In this document: piece by piece, positions 1 through 11,000 of the stretch | How positions within the stretch are numbered: the first letter of the stretch is position 1 | How the letters are laid out: every line of letters begins with the position of its first letter | Assembly (NCBI GenBank): GCA_026168455.1 | Contig: CM047429.1 | Coordinates: 3,531,720-3,595,719 of the forward strand | Origin: Theocolax elegans | Lineage: Eukaryota > Arthropoda > Insecta > Hymenoptera > Cerocephalidae | Direction of reading: 5' to 3' | Length of the DNA stretch: 64,000 nucleotides | The notes under the pieces: model-generated | What the model was told of the DNA's origin: nothing | What the model saw: only the letters and a program-made list of their open reading frames with translations | Databases searched by the model: none | Program-made: the position numbers and the translations under genes

Positions 1-634
1 TTGTTGTAATGGATGATTAGAATTAAAATTTAGAACTCTATTTGAGTTTGTCGGTTTTTGATACCAATCCGAAGTGATACGATTATTATTTTTTATTATC
101 ACTACATCAAGAAAACTAATTTTATTATGTATTTCACATTCATGCGTGAATTTCAAATTTTCATTATAACCATTAAAAACTTTTAACACCGTGTCAATAT
201 GATTTTTATGAATACACATAATAGTATCATCTACATATCTAAAATAAAATAACGGTGCGCATTTGTAACAATTATCTAGATCAATTAAACATGAAGTTTC
301 TAAATCATCCATCACCAAGTCTGCAAAAAAAAAAAAGATAAATAACATTATTCAAAGTAAAAAATGTATTATTAAAAAAAAACTTAGCAGTTTCAATAAT
401 TTCATCAAAAGGAATACTGAATTTTTAGTTATATTTGTCACCCTTTTTTCCAAACTGTCCAACACCAACTTATATGGAATATTGGTGAATAAGGAACTTA
501 CATTTAATGACTATAATACAAAATCATTCGGAATAATCATTTTTGATATAGCGGTTTTAAATTCTTACTATTATTTATTGTTTATTCGGATCTATTGATG
601 CAATTTTTAGTTGATCATATTTTCTGTCATTATC
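1..634 (-). pseudogene. Penelope-like element RT fragment, reverse strand
   Basis: Read on the minus strand, this stretch matches the RT region of the forward PLE at about 11476-12090 almost base for base, including the part after the YVDD catalytic motif. It shares the same small deletion that removes the RT motif normally written GTPMGSP, so the two copies derive from one defective ancestor or from a local duplication. It is interrupted on its upstream side by the satellite array; the matching N-terminal part lies beyond the array at 8490-8860. No intact frame remains. It is cut by the window edge. Confidence 0.85.
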
Positions 635-3600
635 CAAGCAATTTGAAACATTTCGAGGAACAAATAATTCGTACGGGTTTATAAATGATTTACCTAGCAC
701 GAAACCAAATCGATTGTACTTTACTAAGGTAGAGAAGGTTACAAAAAAATTATAAAAGATTTGTACCGTACCATTTTTAAGCATTTGGCCTATAAGTGGA
801 CATTACTGCCTTTTTCGAAGCAGTTTGCACTATTTCGAGGAATTCAAAATTCGTACGGGTTTATAAGTGATTTACCTAGCACGAAACCTAATCAATTGTC
901 CTTTACTAAGGTAGGGAAGGTTACAAAAAAATTATAAAAGATTTGTATCGTACCATTTTTAAGCATTTGGCCTATAAATGGACATTACTGCCTTTTTCGA
1001 AGCAATTTGCACCATTTCGAAGAACAACAATTTCGTACGGGTTTATAAATGATTTACCTAGCACCAAACCATATCGATTGTACTTTACTAAGGTAGAGAA
1101 AATTACAAAAAAATTATAAACGATTTCTACCCTACCTTTTTTTGGAGTGGGCCTATAAAGGGACATTTTCAGTCGTTACCCAAGCAATTTGAAACATTTC
1201 GAGGAACAAAAAATTCGTACGGGTTTATAAATGATTTACCTAGCACGAAACCTATCCTACTGTTAATTACTACGGTAGAGAAAGTTACAAAAACAATGAA
1301 GAACGTTTTCTACCTTACCATTTTTAAGCAGTGGGCCTCTACCTTAGTAAAGTACAATAAATTAGGTTTCGTGCTAGGTAAATCAGTTATAAAGCCGTAC
1401 GAATTTTTTGTTCCTCAAAATATTTCAAAATGCTTGGAAAACGACTTAAAATGTCACTTTATAGGTTCACTGCAAAAAAACGGTACGGTAGAAATCGTTT
1501 ATAATTTTTTTGTAACCTTCTCTAACTTAGTAAACTACCATGGTTTAGGTTTCTTGCCAGGTGAATCATTTATAAACCCGTACGAATTTTTTGTTCCTCG
1601 AAATTTTTCAAATTGCTTGGTAAACGACTGAAAATATCCCTTCATAGGCCCACTGGAAAAAATGGTACGGTTGAGATCTTTCTTAATTTTTTTGTAACAT
1701 TCTCTACCTTAGTAACGTACAATCGTTGAGGTTGCTTGCCAGGTAAATCATTTATAAACCCGTACGAATTTTAAGTTCCTCGAAATTTTTCAAAATGCTT
1801 GGAAAACGACTTAAAATTTCACTTTATAGGTTCACTGCAAAAAAACGGTACGGTAGAATCGTTTATAATTTTTTTGTAACCTTCTCTAACTTAGTAAACT
1901 ATTATCGTTTAGGTTTCTTGCCAGGTAAATCATTTATAAACCCGTACGAATTTTTTGTTCCTCGAAATTTTTCAAATTGCTTGGTAAACGACTGAAAATA
2001 TCCCTTCATAGGCCCACTGGAAAAAATGGTATGGTAGAAATCATTTATAATTTTTTTTAACCTTCTCTAACTAAGTAAAGTACAGTAGGATAGGTTTCGT
2101 GCTAGGTAAATCATTTATAAACCTGTACGAATTTTTTGTACTTCGCAAATTATTCAATTGCTTGGAAAACGACTGAAAATGTCCATTTATAGGCTCACTG
2201 CATAAAAATGGTACGGTAGAAATCTTTCTTAATTTTTTTGTAACATTCTCTACCTTAGTAACGTACAATCGTTGAGGTTGCTTGCCAGGTAAATCACTTA
2301 TAAACCCGTACGAATTTTTTGTCCCTCGAAATTTTTCAAATTGCTTGGTAAACGACTGTAAATATCCCTTCATAGGCCCACTGGAAAAAATGGTATGGTA
2401 GAATAGTTTATAATTTTTTGAAACCTTCTCTAACATAGTCAAGTACAGTAGGATAGGTTTCGTGCTAGGTAAATCATTTTTAAACCCGTACGCATTTTGT
2501 GTTCCTCGAAATTTTTCAAATTGCTTGGAAAACGACTGAAACTGTCCCTTTATAGGCCCACTGCAAAAAAACGGTACGGTTGAAATCTTTCTTAATTTTT
2601 TGTAACCTTCTCTACCTTAGTAAAGTACAATTGATTAGGTTCGTGCTTGGTAAATCATTTATAAAGCCGTACGAATTTTTTGTTCCTCAAAATTTTTCAA
2701 ATTGCTTGGAAAATGACTGAAACTGTCCCTCTATAGGTCCACTGCGAAAAAAATGGTACGGTAGAAACCGTTTACAATTTTTTAGAAACCTTCTCTACCT
2801 TAGTAACGTACAATCGTTTAGGTTTCTTGCCAGGTAAATCATTTATAAACCCGTACGAATTTTTTGTTCTTCGAAATTTTTCAAATTGCTTGGTAAACGA
2901 CTGTAAATATCCCTTCATAGGCCCACTGGAAAAAATGGCATGGTAGAATAGTTTATAATTTTTTGAAACCTTCTCTAACATAGTCAAGTACAGTAGGATA
3001 GGTTTCGTGCTAGGTAAATCATTTTTAAACCGGTACGCATTTTGTGTTCCTTGAAATTTTCAAATTGCTTGGAAAACGACTGAAACTGTCCCTTTATAGG
3101 CCCACTGCAAAAAAACGGTACGGTTGAAATCTTTCTTAATTTTTTGTAACCTTCTCTAGCTTAGTAAAGTACAATTGATTAGGTTCGTGCTTGGTAAATC
3201 ATTTATAAAACCGTACGAATTTTTTGTTCCTCAAAATTTTTCAAATTGCTTGGAAAATGACTGAAACTGTCCCTTTATGGGCCCACTGCGAAAAAAATGG
3301 TACGGTAGAAATCGTTTACAATTTTTTTGAAACCTTCTCTACCTTAGTAACGTACAATCGTTTAGGTTTCTTGCCAGGTAAATCATTTATAAACCCGTAC
3401 GAATTTTTTGTTCTTCGAAATTTTTCAAATTGCTTGGTAAACGACTGTAAATATCCCTTCATAGGCCCACTGGAAAAAATGGCATGGTAGAATAGTTTAT
3501 AATTTTTTGAAACCTTCTCTAACATAGTCAAGTACAGTAGGATAGGTTTCGTGCTAGGTAAATCATTTTTAAACCGGTACGCATTTTGTGTTCCTTGAAA

Positions 3601-6600
3601 TTTTTCAAATTGCTTGGAAAACGACTGAAACTGTCCCTTTATAGGCCCACTGCAAAAAAACGGTACGGTTGAAATCTTTCTTAATTTTTTGTAACCTTCT
3701 CTAGCTTAGTAAAGTACAATTGATTAGGTTCGTGCTTGGTAAATCATTTATAAAACCGTACGAATTTTTTGTTCCTCAAAATTTTTCAAATTGCTTGGAA
3801 AATGACTGAAACTGTCCCTTTATGGGCCCACTGCGAAAAAAATGGTACGGTAGAAATCGTTTACAATTTTTTTGAAACCTTCTCTACCTTAGTAACGTAC
3901 AATCGTTTAGGTTTCTTGCCAGGTAAATCATTTATAAACCCGTAGAATTTTTTGTTCTTCGAAATTTTTAAAATTGCTTGGAAAACGACTGAAAATGTCC
4001 CTTCATAGGCCCACTGCGAAAAAAATGGTACGGTAGAAATCGTTTACAATTTTTTTGAAACCTTCTCTACCTTAGTAACGTACAATCGTTTAGGTTTCTT
4101 GCCAGGTAAATCATTTATAAACCCGTACGAATTTTTTGTTCCTCGAAATGTTTCAAATTGCTTGGGTAACGACTGAAAATGTCCCTTTATAGGCCCACTC
4201 CAAAAAAGGTAGGGTAGAAATCGTTTATAATTTTTTTGTAATTTTCTCTACCTTAGTAAAGTACAATCGATTTGGTTTCGTGCTAGGTAAATCATTTATA
4301 AAGCCGTACGAATTTTTTGTTCTTCGAAATGTTTCAAATTGCTTGGATAACGACAGAAAATGTCCCTTTATAGGCCCACAGCAAAAAAATGGTACGGTAG
4401 AAATCGTTTATAATTTTTTTGTAACCTACTCTACCTTAGTAAAGTACAGTAGGATAGGTTTCGTGCTAGGTAAATCATTTATAAACCCATACGAATTTTT
4501 TGTTCGTCGAAATGTTTTAAATTGCTTCGAAAACGGTGGAAATGTCCATTTATAGGCTCACTGCATAAAAATGGTACGGTAGAAATCTTTCTTAATTTTT
4601 TTGTAACATTCTCTACCTTAGTAACGTACAATCGTTGAGGTTGCTTGCCAGGTAAATCACTTATAAACCCGTACGAATTTTTTGTCCCTCGAAATTTTTC
4701 AAATTGCTTGGTAAACGACTGTAAATATCCCTTCATAGGCCCACTGGAAAAAATGGTATGGTAGAATAGTTTATAATTTTTTGAAACCTTCTCTAACATA
4801 GTCAAGTACAGTAGGATAGGTTTCGTGCTAGGTAAATCATTTTTAAACCCGTACGCATTTTGTGTTCCTCGAAATTTTTCAAATTGCTTGGAAAACGACT
4901 GAAACTGTCCCTTTATAGGCCCACTGCAAAAAAACGGTACGGTTGAAATCTTTCTTAATTTTTTGTAACCTTCTCTACCTTAGTAAAGTACAATTGATTA
5001 GGTTCGTGCTTGGTAAATCATTTATAAAGCCGTACGAATTTTTTGTTCCTCAAAATTTTTCAAATTGCTTGGAAAATGACTGAAACTGTCCCTCTATAGG
5101 TCCACTGCGAAAAAAATGGTACGGTAGAAACCGTTTACAATTTTTAGAAACCTTCTCTACCTTAGTAACGTACAATCGTTTAGGTTTCTTGCCAGGTAAA
5201 TCATTTATAAACCCGTACGAATTTTTTTGTTCTTCGAAATTTTTCAAATTGCTTGGTAACGACTGTAAATATCCCTTCATAGGCCCACTGGAAAAAATGG
5301 CATGGTAGAATAGTTTATAATTTTTTTGAAACCTTCTCTAACATAGTCAAGTACAGTAGGATAGGTTTCGTGCTAGGTAAATCATTTTTAAACCGGTACG
5401 CATTTGTGTTCCTTGAAATTTTTCAAATTGCTTGGAAAACGACTGAAACTGTCCCTTTATAGGCCCACTGCAAAAAAACGGTACGGTTGAAATCTTTCTT
5501 AATTTTTTGTAACCTTCTCTAGCTTAGTAAAGTACAATTGATTAGGTTCGTGCTTGGTAAATCATTTATAAAACCGTACGAATTTTTTGTTCCTCAAAAT
5601 TTTTCAAATTGCTTGGAAAATGACTGAAACTGTCCCTTTATGGGCCCACTGCGAAAAAAATGGTACGGTAGAAATCGTTTACAATTTTTTTGAAACCTTC
5701 TCTACCTTAGTAACGTACAATCGTTTAGGTTTCTTGCCAGGTAAATCATTTATAAACCCGTAGAATTTTTTGTTCTTCGAAATTTTTAAAATTGCTTGGA
5801 AAACGACTGAAAATGTCCCTTCATAGGCCCACTGCGAAAAAAATGGTACGGTAGAAATCGTTTACAATTTTTTTGAAACCTTCTCTACCTTAGTAACGTA
5901 CAATCGTTTAGGTTTCTTGCCAGGTAAATCATTTATAAACCCGTACGAATTTTTTGTTCCTCGAAATGTTTCAAATTGCTTGGGTAACGACTGAAAATGT
6001 CCCTTTATAGGCCCACTCCAAAAAAGGTAGGGTAGAAATCGTTTATAATTTTTTTGTAATTTTCTCTACCTTAGTAAAGTACAATCGATTTGGTTTCGTG
6101 CTAGGTAAATCATTTATAAAGCCGTACGAATTTTTTGTTCTTCGAAATGTTTCAAATTGCTTGGATAACGACAGAAAATGTCCCTTTATAGGCCCACAGC
6201 AAAAAAATGGTACGGTAGAAATCGTTTATAATTTTTTTGTAACCTACTCTACCTTAGTAAAGTACAGTAGGATAGGTTTCGTGCTAGGTAAATCATTTAT
6301 AAACCCATACGAATTTTTTGTTCGTCGAAATGTTTTAAATTGCTTCGAAAACGGTGGAAATGTCCATTTATAGGCTCACTGCTTAAAAATGGTACGATAG
6401 AAATCGTTCATAATTTTTTTGTAACCTACTCTACCTTAGTAACGTACAGTAGAATTGGTTTCGTGCTAGGTAAATCATTTATAAACCCTTACGAATTTTT
6501 TGTTCGTCGAAATGTTTCAAATTGCTTCGAAAACGGCGGAAATGTCCATTTATAGGCTCACTGCTTAAAAATGGTACGATAGAAATCGTTTATAATTTTT

Positions 6601-8322
6601 TTGTAACCTACTCTGCCTTAGTAACGTACAGTAGAATTGGTATCGTGCTAGGTAAATCATTTATAAACGCGTACGAATTTTGAGTTCCTTGAACTGTTTC
6701 GAATTGCTTGGAAAACGACTGAAAATGTCCATTTATAGGACCACTGCTTAAAAATGGTACGGTAGAAATCGTTTATAATGTATTGTAACATTCTCTACCT
6801 TAGTAAAGTACAATCGTTTAGATTTCGTACTAGGTAAATAATTTATATACCCGTACGAATTTTTTGTTCCTCGAAATTTTTCAAATTGCTTGGAAAGCGA
6901 CTGAAAATGTCCCTTTATAGGCCCACTGCAAAAAAACGGTAAGGTTGAAATACTTCTTAATTTTTTTGTAATATTCTCTACCTTAGTAACGTACAATCGT
7001 CTAGGTTTCTTGCCAGGTAAATCATTTATAAACCCGTACGACTTTTTTGTTCCTCGAAATTTTTCAAATTGCTTGGTAAATGACTGAGAATGTCCCTTTA
7101 TAGGTCCACTGCATAAAAATGGTACGGTAGAAATCTTTCTTAATGTTTTATAAACTTCTCTACCTTAGTAACGTACAATCGATTTGGTTTCGTGCTAGGT
7201 AAATCATTTATAAAGCCGTACGAATTTTTTGTTCTTCGAAATGTTTCAAATTGCTTGGAAAACGACTGAAAATGTCCCTTTATAGGCCTACTGCAAAAAA
7301 ACGGTAAGGTTGAAATACTTCTTAATTTTTTTGTAATATTCTCTTCCTTAGTAACGTACAATCGTTTAGGTTTCTTGCCAGGTAAATCATTTATAAACCC
7401 GTGCGACTTTTTTGTTCCTCGAAATTTTTCAAATTGCTTGGTAAACGACTGATAATATTCCTTCATAGGCCCACTGGAAAAAATGGTATGGTAGAAATCG
7501 TTTATAATTTTTTTGTAACCTTCTTTAACTAAGTAAAGTACAGTAGGATAGGTTTCGTGCTAGGTAAATCATTTATAAACCTGTACGAATTTTTTGTTCC
7601 TGGCAAATTTTTCAATTGCATGGAAAACGATTGAAAATGTTCATTTATAGGCTCACAGCATAAAATTGGTACGGTAGAAATCTTTCTTAATATTTTGTAA
7701 GCTTCTCTACCTTAGTAAAGTACAATTGATTAGGTTCGTGCTTGGTAAATCATTTATAAAGCCGTACGAATTTTGTGTTCCTCGAAATTTTTCAAATTGC
7801 TTGGAAAACGACTGAAAATATCCATTTATAGGCCCACTGCAAATAAATGGTACGGTAGAAATCGTTTATAATTTTTTTGTATTTCTCTACCGTAGTAATG
7901 TACAGTAGGATAGATTTCGTGCTAGGTAATTTATAAACCCGTAGGAATTATTTGTTCGTCGAAATGATTCAAACTGCTTCCAAAACGGCGGAAATGTCCC
8001 TTTATAGGTCCACTGCATAAAAATGGTACGGTAGAAATCTTTCTTAATATTTTGTAAGCTTCTCTACCTTAGTAAAGTACAATCGATTTGGTTTCGTGCT
8101 AGGTATATCATTTATAAATCCGTACGAATTTTTTGTTCTTCGAAATGTTTCAAATTGCTTGGATAACGGCAGAGAATGTCCCTTTATAGGCCCACAGCAA
8201 AAAAAATGGTACTGTAGAAATCGTTTATAATTTTTTTGTAACCTTCTCTACCTTAGTAAAGTACAGTAGGATAGGTTTCGTGCTAGGTAAATCATTTAGA
8301 AACCCGTACGAATTTTTGTTTT
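628..8322. repeat. ~182-bp satellite array (about 42 copies)
   Basis: The landmark TGCTAGGTAAATCATTTATA and its variants recur every 181-183 bp through the whole block. Copies differ by several to about 20 percent. Units before about 1310 run in the opposite orientation to those after it. Long blocks repeat exactly at larger spacing: 2772-2987 recurs at 3316-3531 (544 bp, three units), 3230-4560 recurs 1818 bp downstream (ten units), and 2181-2440 recurs at about 4545-4805 (2363 bp, thirteen units). This is higher-order organisation typical of a satellite that has grown by unequal exchange. Many open frames exist on both strands, but they are by-products of an A+T-rich tandem unit and show no protein family. 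Confidence 0.93.
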
Positions 8323-8489
8323 TCGGAATTGCGATTATTGTGTGTTCATTAGGCCCTGAGACTATACTAAGCTATATACTTGTATTTTTGGCCTACCACA
8401 GTTTGTATTTAGTGTAGATTTAGCTTTTTTGTTATTTATAAAAAAATTTTTTTTTTTCGTTTTTCGTTCGATACGAACGATGTGAACTT

Positions 8490-8892
8490 CAGTATCATTC
8501 TACTGAATTTAAGTTGTATTCCGAATTTTTAATAACATCTTTTTTGGACACAACAGAAGGTATGCTAAAGTTTGGTCCAAATGATATAATATCTGCAACG
8601 TCTCTAGGAATATCTAAATCTGTTAAATCTTTTATATAGGAATTATTTCTTTTTTTCACATTATTATTAGGATACATATTATTCATAGTTGACTTGAGTT
8701 TTTCGTTATGGATTTTTACTTGTTTATAAAATATTCTGTCACATTTTTTCTCTAACGATTCAAAAAAATTATTAATTATTGTACTTTCAATATCTAAACA
8801 TGCAATATTACATTTTATTTTATCTAATTTTTTTAATAAGTACCTTATATTTAAATTAACAGAATCACAAATTCGAACTTTACTTTTTACTT
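8490..8892 (-). pseudogene. Penelope-like element N-terminal fragment, reverse strand
   Basis: On the minus strand this encodes a stretch equivalent to the N-terminal region of the forward PLE at 9590-9955, with the shared block DLDIPRDVADIISFGPNFSI. It is the upstream half of the reverse-strand PLE whose RT half is at 1-634; the satellite array lies between the two and replaces roughly 480 bp of PLE sequence. Bases 8858-8884 are an inverted copy of about 27 bp of the PLE terminal repeat (9048-9073), so the join to the forward PLE has a small inverted duplication. The 170 bp between the satellite and this fragment (8323-8489) match nothing else I can see here. Confidence 0.8.
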
Positions 8893-9239
8893 AACCGTAT
8901 ATATAACCAAATTCTAAGTAAATTTTAACATGTAAGACTTGATACGGACGCTATATATAGACTTCTGTTTACCTCTGGACTGTCAGTTTGACGTTTGAAA
9001 TTCTCATGCCGTAAACACATTTATTGTATATATTTATGTAAGTGGTAAAGTTTGAATTTGTGATTCTGTTAATTGTTTGTTAACGAAAAGTTTTTTTTTA
9101 AATAAACAGTGCCTGCTGAGGTCGACGCATCTTTGTCGACGAAACGTCGCAATTTCTATATTGAAATTTGTGTTTTTTTGGTTTTCTTTAAACATCTAAC
9201 CAACCTGCCCTTATTCAGTTCAAGAAAGAATTCAAATTT
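8893..9239 (+). repeat. PLE left terminal repeat (pLTR)
   Basis: About 90 percent identical to 12727-13049, and begins inside sequence that, in the right copy, is the 3' end of the coding region. It contains a hammerhead-like motif at 9108-9152. It retains about 22 bp just after the ribozyme GAAA box that the right copy has lost. Confidence 0.85.
9108..9152 (+). ncRNA. Hammerhead-like ribozyme motif in PLE terminal repeat (mutated core)
   Basis: The order stem I / CUGNNGA / stem II / GAAA / stem I is present: core CTGCTGA at 9113-9119, self-complementary stem II GTCGAC (9121-9126 with 9135-9140), GAAA at 9141-9144, and a short return strand. The invariant A6 of the catalytic core is C here, which should abolish cleavage. 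One extra base sits between A9 and stem II. Stem III is reduced to about two pairs, as is usual for PLE hammerheads. Confidence 0.7.
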
Positions 9240-9284
9240 TTTGGTGAAACTTCAATCTACTCAAGTATAACTTGTCTTCGAACT

Positions 9285-9962
9285 GTGACAGACAACCAAC
9301 CTGACATTAAAGGTTTTTTCAACATTATACAATTCAAGCATGGAAACCAAGCTTCAGACTTACTAAAGAATTGGAAAAAAACAAAACAACAATATTCAAT
9401 GGCTTCTTCACGACGGCAATTTCTTCTTCATTGCAGAGGTCTAGATATTATTCCAAATAATATTAGATATATTAATAATTATTTAAATAAGGTACACTTT
9501 TATAGCTCACTATGTAAATGATGTTTTCGGTCAATACAAAAAAACTGACTTCAAGATTGTTAAAGTTAGAAATTAAAGATATTAATTTACATATAAGGTT
9601 CTTATTAAAAAAATTAGATAAAATAAAATGTAATAATGAATGTTTAGATATTGAAAGTACAATAATTAATAATTTTTTTGAATCGTTAGAGAAAAAATGT
9701 GACATAATATTTTATAAACAAGTAAAAATCCATAACGAAAAACTCAAGTCAATTATGAATAATTTGTATCGTAATAATAATGAGGAAAAAAGAAATAATT
9801 CCAGGATAAAAAATTTAACAGATTTAGATATTCCTAGAGACGTTGCAGATATTATATCATTTTGACCAAATTTTAGCATACCTTCTGTTATGTCAAAAAA
9901 AGATGTTGTGGAAATTATTAAAAATTCGGAATATAACTTAAATTCAGTAGAACTATTTGCAG
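9285..9962 (+). pseudogene. PLE N-terminal coding region
   Basis: Two overlapping frames (9285-9521 and 9518-9865) carry the N-terminal part of the PLE protein: a basic leader with NIRYINNYL, then a segment ending in DLDIPRDVADIISF that recurs at 8495-8686 (reverse strand) and, diverged, at 39430-39590. The region is lysine- and asparagine-rich with no recognisable enzyme domain, as expected upstream of the PLE RT. It needs one frameshift and a TGA read-through, and is then cut at 9962 by an LTR element; the frame resumes after 11004. Confidence 0.75.
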
Positions 9963-10310
9963 TGTTATATGACAAATTAATTATAATAAGTTGGGATTAA
10001 GATTAAAACATATTTGAGAAATATATGTAAGAACGGCTGAAATACAGTTAACTAGATTTATTGTGAAAGGAAGAAAGAGGAATAACGTAATCAAATCAAA
10101 TGAAAACACTTACGACCAAAATAATAATAAAAAGGAAAAAAAAAGAAATAATGACCAAAGACCAAATTGACCAAAAGTTAGATCGACCAAAGGATATTCT
10201 TTCTTTTTGTTTTTCCTTTTTTTATATATCTTTATTCTTTTACATTTAGCCCTCCTTCTTACCTTACGAAATAAAATGTACCACCTTTTGCCGAGGACGG
10301 CAAACGCCTT

Positions 10311-10324
10311 TAACGGGGGGAAGA
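10311..10324 (+). other. Polypurine tract before 3' LTR
   Basis: A purine run with six G residues (AACGGGGGGAAGA) ends exactly where the second copy of the LTR start TGTTATATG begins. This is the expected position of the plus-strand primer of an LTR retrotransposon and supports the 3' LTR boundary. Confidence 0.7.
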
Positions 10325-11000
10325 TGTTATATGCCAAATTAATTATAATTAGTTGGAATTAAGATTAAAACATATTTGAGAAATATATATAAGTACGGCT
10401 CGGGGCCAACAAAGTCACGCGGGTTCTTTATCGCTAGTCAAGGAATGCACAACACTGCAACTTTGACGAGCGAAGGCCAACTGCGTGACGCCAATGGGGG
10501 GAAGTAATTAGGAGTAGGGAAGGTCCTCTCCTAGTTCCTTCCCGACATTGCACTTGCCCCGGGGCCAGTTCTCTCCAAGCCGCTAGAAAAGAATCTCCCT
10601 CGGCTCGTACGACAATTAGTGTCAGTTTTTCGTTCGACAATATTCGCCCGGCAAAAGAGTTTAGCCACGCCTAATTTCAATTTCCATCTCATTGTGTTAC
10701 TCGTAATTTATTCTCGAAATTTATTCTTTATTTGTAACCTTATATTTTCGCGTTTCGTGTTTTCTTTTGAATAAAGTTAAGTTCTGAAAGAAAGAAGGAG
10801 AAACATCCAATTATTCATTTATTGAACCTTAAAATCAACCAATATATACATACATATCATTATCGCCTGGCTGCCGGAGTCTCCAAAAGGTAAGATCATA
10901 TCGTTAATTAGTATTCCGCCTGATTCATTTATATAATTAATTATAATTATATTGAACGGATGGTCAAAGTTTCGACAGATCGTCCCCATAAATTATAACA
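10325..11000 (+). repeat. 3' LTR, 676 bp
   Basis: TG...CA terminal dinucleotides with matching inverted ends (TGTTATA / TATAACA), preceded by a polypurine tract and followed by the GCAG target duplication. Its first 75 bp match the remnant of the 5' LTR at 9963. Contains a G+C-rich block at 10400-10640. Confidence 0.75.

Larger units (their letters stand above)
9963..11000 (+). mobile_element. Internally deleted LTR retrotransposon inside the PLE
   Basis: Begins TGTTATATG and ends TATAACA, and is flanked by a 4-bp duplication GCAG (9959-9962 and 11001-11004); removing it rejoins the PLE reading frame. The first ~75 bp recur at 10325-10400. The sequence just before the second copy is a G-run purine tract. 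The reading is: start of the 5' LTR (9963-10040), a large internal deletion, the last ~285 bp of the internal region, a polypurine tract and a complete 676-bp 3' LTR. No coding capacity remains; the open frames here (10110-10337 and 10434-10640, minus) are not credible genes. Confidence 0.8.

Noticed and set aside
1296..7466. Many 60-120-codon frames on both strands of the satellite, with similar protein repeats
   Set aside because: They come from reading a 182-bp A+T-rich tandem unit; they occur on both strands and break at random, and resemble no family.
10110..10640. Two minus-strand frames of 75 and 68 codons
   Set aside because: Within the deleted LTR element, low complexity or LTR sequence; no domain.
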